Positions 59,809 through 64,000 of a DNA stretch of 64,000 bases are shown piece by piece (the first letter of the stretch is position 1; each line of letters begins with the position of its first letter). The DNA is from Pseudomonadota bacterium. GTDB lineage: Bacteria > Desulfobacterota > Desulfobacteria > Desulfobacterales > JAHIVH01. The notes under the pieces are model-generated. The model saw only the letters and a list, made by a program, of their open reading frames with translations, was not told the origin of the DNA and did no database searches. The position numbers were made by a program, and so were the translations under genes. The stretch covers positions 54,246 to 118,245 of the forward strand of contig JAHIVH010000003.1 in assembly GCA_018816735.1 (NCBI GenBank). Reading direction: 5' to 3'.

Positions 59809-61856
59809 ACGCTGCCATCGAATATTTAGAGATGGGGTTCTCCCTGATACCGGTCAAACGATCCGACAAGCGTCCCTATATAAAATGGGCCGAATATCAG
59901 GAGCGGCACCCGACACCCGATGAACTCGAACAGTGGTGGACCAAATGGCCTGACGCGAATATTGCCGTCATCTGCGGAAAGATATCCGGCATCTTCGTCA
60001 TCGATGCGGATGGCCCAAAAGGGATCGAATGGATGAACGCCAACCTTCCCAAGACCGGTGTTTATTCGAAAACCGGCAAAGGCATCCATGCCGTCTTCAA
60101 AATTCCTGAAGGCGTCACCATTAAAAATGCAGTAAGGCTTGCTCCTGAAGTGGATATCCGGGGAGAAGGAGGATATTTTATCGTTCCCCCGTCCATTCAT
60201 GAAAGCGGGCACCAGTATAAGTGGCAGTTTATCATGGATGGCTGGGACGATCTTGCCGAATACAGTCCCAACGGTAACGGCAAAGGCAGATTGAACCTTG
60301 ATCTTTCCAAAGTATCGCCAAAGCTCGATGTCGAATCGATCGCTCTTGGCATCGAGGAAGGAAACAGGGATGTATTGTTATACAAAGAGGCCTGCAGGCT
60401 TCGTGGAAAAAATCTGACCTATGATGAAACATGGGTCGTTTTAAAAGCCTTTGCCGATCGATGCAAACCGCCATTTTCAGAAAAAGAAGTGCTTGTCAAA
60501 TTAAAGCAGGCATGGAAGCACCCGCCGAATGATGCTGAAATGATAACTCTTTCGTCGGACAGCACACCGGAAGAAGATAACAATCAGGCTTTTGTCATTC
60601 CGGATAAACTCCTTCATCCCGGAGGCCTCCTTGAAGAAATTGTTGATGCCATCGAGCAGAACAGCGCTGCCGCCGTTCCGTTTTTCAGTCTGGGTGCAGC
60701 CATCGCCTTGGTTGGGAATCTGGCCGGAATGAAGGTGGCAACGCAAACGGGGCTTCGGACGAATTTTTACATTGTGGTCATTGGCTATTCCGGCACCGGG
60801 AAAAATGCTCCCTTTGAGCCGGTCAACAATATTCTTTTAAAATCCGATGCCAATCAGACAAAGGGGATCACGGAGTTTACGTCAGCTGCCTCTATTTATA
60901 AATCACTGTCCAAACCTGGCCGTGAAATCAGCCTGATGATGCTGGATGAACTGGGCCTGATTTTAAAAGGACTTAAAAACCCGAACAGCAGTGCCGGTGA
61001 AATCCCCCGGGTGCTCATCAAACTGTTTTCATCCACCACACCGGAATCAAAAACCTATGCCAACGGCGATGACCTGGTCGTGTCATGGCAGCATTTGTCT
61101 TTATTCGGTGCTTCGACGCCTGAACGTTTTTGGGAGAGCCTTTCACCGGGAGAGATAACCGACGGCTTTATCGCAAGGATGCTGCTTTTTGAATCGCGCC
61201 ATGATGCCCTTCTGCCGACACTTACCACAACTCTTGCGGGATATGACCATGTGATCGAAAAAGCCAATAAAATATTCAATATCCCGGTTGAGTTCGAGAG
61301 CGCATCCAAAACCGATCTGATCCGAAAACCCAAACCACGGATCGTTCCCATGGATGATGAGGCCATTGCCGTATTTGATCCCTGGAGGATTTACTACCAC
61401 AACAAGCGGAATGATTTTAAGGGCGATCCCCATGGCCTTTATTCCATTTACGGGAGAGTGGCAGAACACGCCATGAAGCTTTCTCTGGTTCATGCGGTTT
61501 CAAAAGACCTGGATAAGGTAGAAGCAATCAAAAAAGAATCTGTCGACTGGGCCTGCCAGCTCATGGACCATTTAAGTGAGCATATGGTCCGGCAGATTAA
61601 AGAAAATATCGCCGACAATGACATCCAGCGTTGGAAACAGAAAATACTCCGCTGGATGAAGGCGACCAATATCAGGAGAACCTATAAAGGCGCCACGTTA
61701 AGGGATATTCAGCGTGGCCCCTGCCAGGGGCTTTTGAAAAAGGATGTTGAGCGGATTTTGGAATCTTTGCTTCTTGCGGAACAGATAGGAGCAAAAGAAG
61801 AAAAGTCCAAAATGAAGACTGTCATAATCTATTATGTCGCTCAAAATGACAGATAA
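59802..61856 (+). CDS. bifunctional primase-polymerase with DUF3987 helicase-like domain
   Basis: The 684-residue protein starts with a prim-pol domain (residues 1-170): LIPVKRSDKRPYIKW, FVIDADGPKG (catalytic Asp pair) and VDIRGEGGYFIVPPS (His/Arg). A short linker with a primase C-terminal helix region (about 190-240) follows, then a DUF3987-type ATPase (FYIVVIGYSGTGKNAPF, near 320-335; LMMLDELGLILKG, LFGASTPERF) and a C-terminal winged-helix-like end. This is the initiating replication enzyme of a phage or plasmid-like element. It overlaps the preceding gene by seven bases. Confidence 0.9.
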   Translation: MLNAAIEYLEMGFSLIPVKRSDKRPYIKWAEYQERHPTPDELEQWWTKWPDANIAVICGKISGIFVIDADGPKGIEWMNANLPKTGVYSKTGKGIHAVFKIPEGVTIKNAVRLAPEVDIRGEGGYFIVPPSIHESGHQYKWQFIMDGWDDLAEYSPNGNGKGRLNLDLSKVSPKLDVESIALGIEEGNRDVLLYKEACRLRGKNLTYDETWVVLKAFADRCKPPFSEKEVLVKLKQAWKHPPNDAEMITLSSDSTPEEDNNQAFVIPDKLLHPGGLLEEIVDAIEQNSAAAVPFFSLGAAIALVGNLAGMKVATQTGLRTNFYIVVIGYSGTGKNAPFEPVNNILLKSDANQTKGITEFTSAASIYKSLSKPGREISLMMLDELGLILKGLKNPNSSAGEIPRVLIKLFSSTTPESKTYANGDDLVVSWQHLSLFGASTPERFWESLSPGEITDGFIARMLLFESRHDALLPTLTTTLAGYDHVIEKANKIFNIPVEFESASKTDLIRKPKPRIVPMDDEAIAVFDPWRIYYHNKRNDFKGDPHGLYSIYGRVAEHAMKLSLVHAVSKDLDKVEAIKKESVDWACQLMDHLSEHMVRQIKENIADNDIQRWKQKILRWMKATNIRRTYKGATLRDIQRGPCQGLLKKDVERILESLLLAEQIGAKEEKSKMKTVIIYYVAQNDR

Positions 61857-62163
61857 ACAGGGGTAATTCTATGAAATATCAATACTTTGGGGCTATGTGT
61901 CATAAAAAAGCGTCATTCACTCTAAAAGAAAATATAAAATATATGACATGTCATAAAAGGAATATGACAGATAAAGGAGAAAAAAACCAATGAATATAAG
62001 CAGATATATGATGTGTCATAAAGTCATAAGGTATCGCACAAAAAGGGATTTAATATTTAGTGAACCCTGTATGACACATGACACATATATATAAATATAT
62101 ATTATTATTATATTTTTTATATATCTATCTGTCATATAGCTAAATGACATGGAGGATGACAAA
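61857..62163. repeat. AT-rich cluster of TGTCATA repeats, candidate origin or operator
   Basis: In this 307-base gap the heptamer TGTCATA or close variants occur about nine times in both orientations, including the perfect 14-bp palindrome TATGACATGTCATA (61942-61955), GTGTCATAAAG, TATGACAGATAAA, TATGACACATGACACA and CTGTCATATAG, beside an A/T-only run (about 62085-62125). It follows directly behind the primase/helicase gene. Two short coupled frames (61871-61993, 61990-62094) lie in it, but their MCHK peptides are just the repeat. Confidence 0.65.
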
Positions 62164-62625
62164 ATGGAAACTGAAAAACCAAAAGCATGGATCGGCATCG
62201 ATCCCGGAAAAGATGGTGCGGCAGCCCTCCTTTCGGAAGATGCTATAGACTATTTCGACTGGCCCGGTGATTCTGTCCAGGCAGCAAAGGAAATAGGCCG
62301 ATGGCTGGAAGACTACCACATATCCCTTGCCGTTATCGAAAAGGTATCTGCAAGGCCCGGGAACGGCTCTGTGAGCATGTTTAAGTTCGGGACCAACTAC
62401 GGTGTGTGGCACGGTATCCTGTCGGCTTTCAGCATCCCCTTTACCCTGCTGTCGCCCAGCCAGTGGCAGAAGGGTTTGGTCACGCCTACCGATGGTAATG
62501 AACCAAAACAGCGAAGCCTCACCGTGGCACGGCGTCTGTTCCCGAAGGCTGAGCTACATCTTAAGAAGCATCATGGACGGTCTGATGCGCTTCTAATGGC
62601 CTATACAGCAAGAAGGAAAGGATAG
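62164..62625 (+). CDS. RuvC-like Holliday junction nuclease (phage type)
   Basis: The 153-residue protein has the RNase H-fold motifs of RuvC: WIGIDPGKDGAAALL (catalytic Asp13), AVIEKV (Glu), and HHGRSDALLMA (final Asp) near the C-terminus. It likely resolves branched DNA during element replication or recombination. GGAGG at 62151-62155 supports the ATG at 62164 over the earlier ones at 62149. The next gene starts immediately after the TAG stop. Confidence 0.85.
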   Translation: METEKPKAWIGIDPGKDGAAALLSEDAIDYFDWPGDSVQAAKEIGRWLEDYHISLAVIEKVSARPGNGSVSMFKFGTNYGVWHGILSAFSIPFTLLSPSQWQKGLVTPTDGNEPKQRSLTVARRLFPKAELHLKKHHGRSDALLMAYTARRKG

Positions 62626-62856
62626 ATGGTGAAGACTATGAAGAGCGATATAGACAGGCTAATAGACGAGGCAAGGAAGGCTGATGACGAAATATACATG
62701 CTGGCAGGTCTTTTCCTTGCGCCTGCAGCTCAAAACGAATTTAGAAGGCTTTATATCAGCACGCGTGACAAATGGATTGCTGCAACAGCTGAGGACTATC
62801 GGGCAAGGATAAAAAAGATAACTTCAGGGGATAAAAAAAGTAATGAGCAACGATAA
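62626..62856 (+). CDS. small phage-type protein, 76 aa
   Basis: A helical, charged protein (MVKTMKSDIDRLIDEARKADD...) with no known family. It begins directly after the RuvC-like stop codon, indicating coupled translation. It has no signal peptide or metal-binding motif. A 47-codon frame (62843-62986) overlaps its 3' end but has weak support. Confidence 0.55.
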   Translation: MVKTMKSDIDRLIDEARKADDEIYMLAGLFLAPAAQNEFRRLYISTRDKWIAATAEDYRARIKKITSGDKKSNEQR

Positions 62857-63099
62857 TCCTATAATATCAGCTTGTTATAAATGTATACAAAATCGGCTGT
62901 CAGGCCCCGTAATTACTGAGTTTTTGGGTCCTTACTTTTTGTCAGACCTACAGGGTTATGCCTCCGCGCTTTTATTCTGTAGTTAGAGGACAAAAAAAGT
63001 TGTTAAAAGGGGGTTAAAAGTGAGCCATGTATATCACGTTATTCTAAATACTTATATCGCTTTCAACCCGTTAAAGAAATGGTCAAAAAAGGTTAAAAC

Positions 63100-64000
63100 A
63101 TGCCTGAAATCAATATCACCTGCAAAGGGTCCAAATATATGCCCCTGGATCAGTTGAAAAACTTCCAGGGGAACCTGAAAACGCTTCCCGAATCCGAACT
63201 CGAAAAGCTGAAGCGTTCGATTTTGAAGCACGGCTTTTCGTTCCCGGTGTTCATCTGGAACGATTCGATCCTCGATGGCCATCAGAGGACGTTTGCCGTC
63301 AGGAATTTAATCAAAGAGGGCTACACCATAGACCCTATCCCTGTGGTTGAAATTATGGCTTCCACAAAATCCGAGGCTGCCGAGAAGCTCCTGATCTTGA
63401 ATTCCCATTACGCAAAGATCACTGAGGATGGACTGTTTGAATTTCTGTCTGCAAACGAACTCGATATCCATGACATCGCTGGTGATCTGAATCTTCCGGA
63501 CTTTGATATGGATAACTTTATGTCTGAATACATGGAAACGGAAGAAGACCCCCAAGGCCTGACCGATGAAGATGAGATCCCCGAACTTCCGGAAGAAGCA
63601 ATCACAAGACCGGGCGATCTGATCTGTTTGGGGAAAAACCTTCTTCTCTGCGGTGACGCGACACATGAGGTGGATGTTAAACGCCTGATGGGAAAATACC
63701 GGGCGGATATGTGCTTTACCAGCCCACCCTATAATGTGGGCCGGACGCCAAACGGCAAGAACGGCACCGTGAATGAATCCAAATATGGCCGGTCATCGGA
63801 CAACCTTGAACAAGAAGATTACGTTTCGTTTTTATATTCATTCATCACCCTGGCGTTGTCCTTTGGGGATAATGTCTTTTGCAATATCCAGAGCGTGGCC
63901 GGGAACAAAGTTGGCCTGATCGAACTGTTGTACAAGATGAAAGACCGGTATGCGGACACCATCATCTGGGACAAAATGGTGGCCGAGCCTGCCATGGGCC
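63100..64000 (+). CDS. ParB-like nuclease domain plus DNA methyltransferase (partial at window end)
   Basis: Starting at ATG 63100, the frame is open to the window end (about 300 residues). The N-terminal ~130 residues resemble a ParB/sulfiredoxin-like domain (YMPLDQLKNFQGN, ILDGHQRTFAV), and from about residue 175 it becomes an N4/N6 methyltransferase (GDLICLGKNLLLCGDAT, DMCFTSPPYNVG = motif IV). Such fusions are common in phages and protect element DNA or modify the host. A gap of 243 bases without a supported gene precedes it. Confidence 0.85.
   Translation, partial: MPEINITCKGSKYMPLDQLKNFQGNLKTLPESELEKLKRSILKHGFSFPVFIWNDSILDGHQRTFAVRNLIKEGYTIDPIPVVEIMASTKSEAAEKLLILNSHYAKITEDGLFEFLSANELDIHDIAGDLNLPDFDMDNFMSEYMETEEDPQGLTDEDEIPELPEEAITRPGDLICLGKNLLLCGDATHEVDVKRLMGKYRADMCFTSPPYNVGRTPNGKNGTVNESKYGRSSDNLEQEDYVSFLYSFITLALSFGDNVFCNIQSVAGNKVGLIELLYKMKDRYADTIIWDKMVAEPAMG

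Larger units (their letters stand above)
47422..64000. mobile_element. integrated genetic element (prophage-like island), right end outside window
   Basis: From the tRNA-Asn onward the content changes from core genes to a serine recombinase module, AT-rich cargo genes and a phage-type replication module, all on the plus strand. Base composition shifts from moderate GC to clearly AT-rich at 50.5-55.4 kb and back to higher GC at 55.6-61.8 kb. No structural phage genes are within the window. The boundaries are not proven. Confidence 0.7.

Noticed and set aside
62843..62986. 47-codon frame after the 76-aa phage protein
   Set aside because: Weak start context and no recognisable features; kept out of the gene list.

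Overview
The window looks like a chromosomal segment of a strictly anaerobic, probably sulfate-reducing bacterium of the Desulfobacterota (Desulfobacterales-like). The grounds are a complete carbonyl branch of the Wood-Ljungdahl pathway of bacterial architecture, a selenocysteine formate dehydrogenase, a second gene that reads UGA as selenocysteine, citrate synthase, and several histidine kinases typical of that group. The species assignment is inference; no rRNA is present.

Region 1 (1-23.6 kb) is a C1/acetyl-CoA locus. On the minus strand, in transcription order, lie an RACo-type corrinoid activator (acsV), the corrinoid Fe-S protein small subunit with an unusual 167-residue Lys/Ala/Glu tail (acsD), CO dehydrogenase (acsA), acetyl-CoA synthase (acsB), the corrinoid protein large subunit (acsC), the methyltransferase (acsE), a strong terminator, a DUF3786 protein, a small unknown protein and a partial CooC ATPase. 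Divergently, on the plus strand, lie formate-THF ligase (fhs), folD and a second CooC-type ATPase. Then come a minus-strand membrane RnfB-GltD fusion and plus-strand fdhA (Sec at codon 377), an M23-like gene and an RACo paralogue without its ferredoxin domain. Together they encode formate production or oxidation, the methyl branch as far as methylene-THF, and the CO/acetyl branch. No methylene-THF reductase gene is in the window.

Region 2 (23.6-47.3 kb) is core chromosome: histidine kinases, a stand-alone receiver and an HPt protein, alanine racemase, polA, a HAD phosphatase, a periplasmic DUF1573 protein whose conserved Cys is encoded by UGA, priA, citrate synthase, an EF-G paralogue and a CheR methyltransferase. 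Inside it, 27.2-30.8 kb holds a compact secretion locus: two small exported proteins built from 36-38-residue glycine/asparagine repeats, a third exported protein sharing the motif, a CsgG-like outer-membrane lipoprotein, and a PilZ protein. I read this as a curli-like fibre system with unfamiliar subunits.

Region 3 (47.3-64.0 kb, continuing beyond the window) is an integrated element next to tRNA-Asn. It has a serine-recombinase module (47.8-50.5 kb), an AT-rich cargo segment (50.6-55.4 kb) with a candidate Panacea/PemK-like toxin-antitoxin pair, a tandem winged-helix protein and a small sigma-like factor, then a phage-type replication/recombination module (55.5-63 kb) with a Sak4-like ATPase, DUF669 protein, helicase, PD-(D/E)XK nuclease, prim-pol, RuvC-like nuclease and a ParB-methylase running off the end. 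A 34-bp direct repeat of fixed architecture precedes both the recombinase module and the replication module, and an AT-rich cluster of TGTCATA repeats follows the primase gene.
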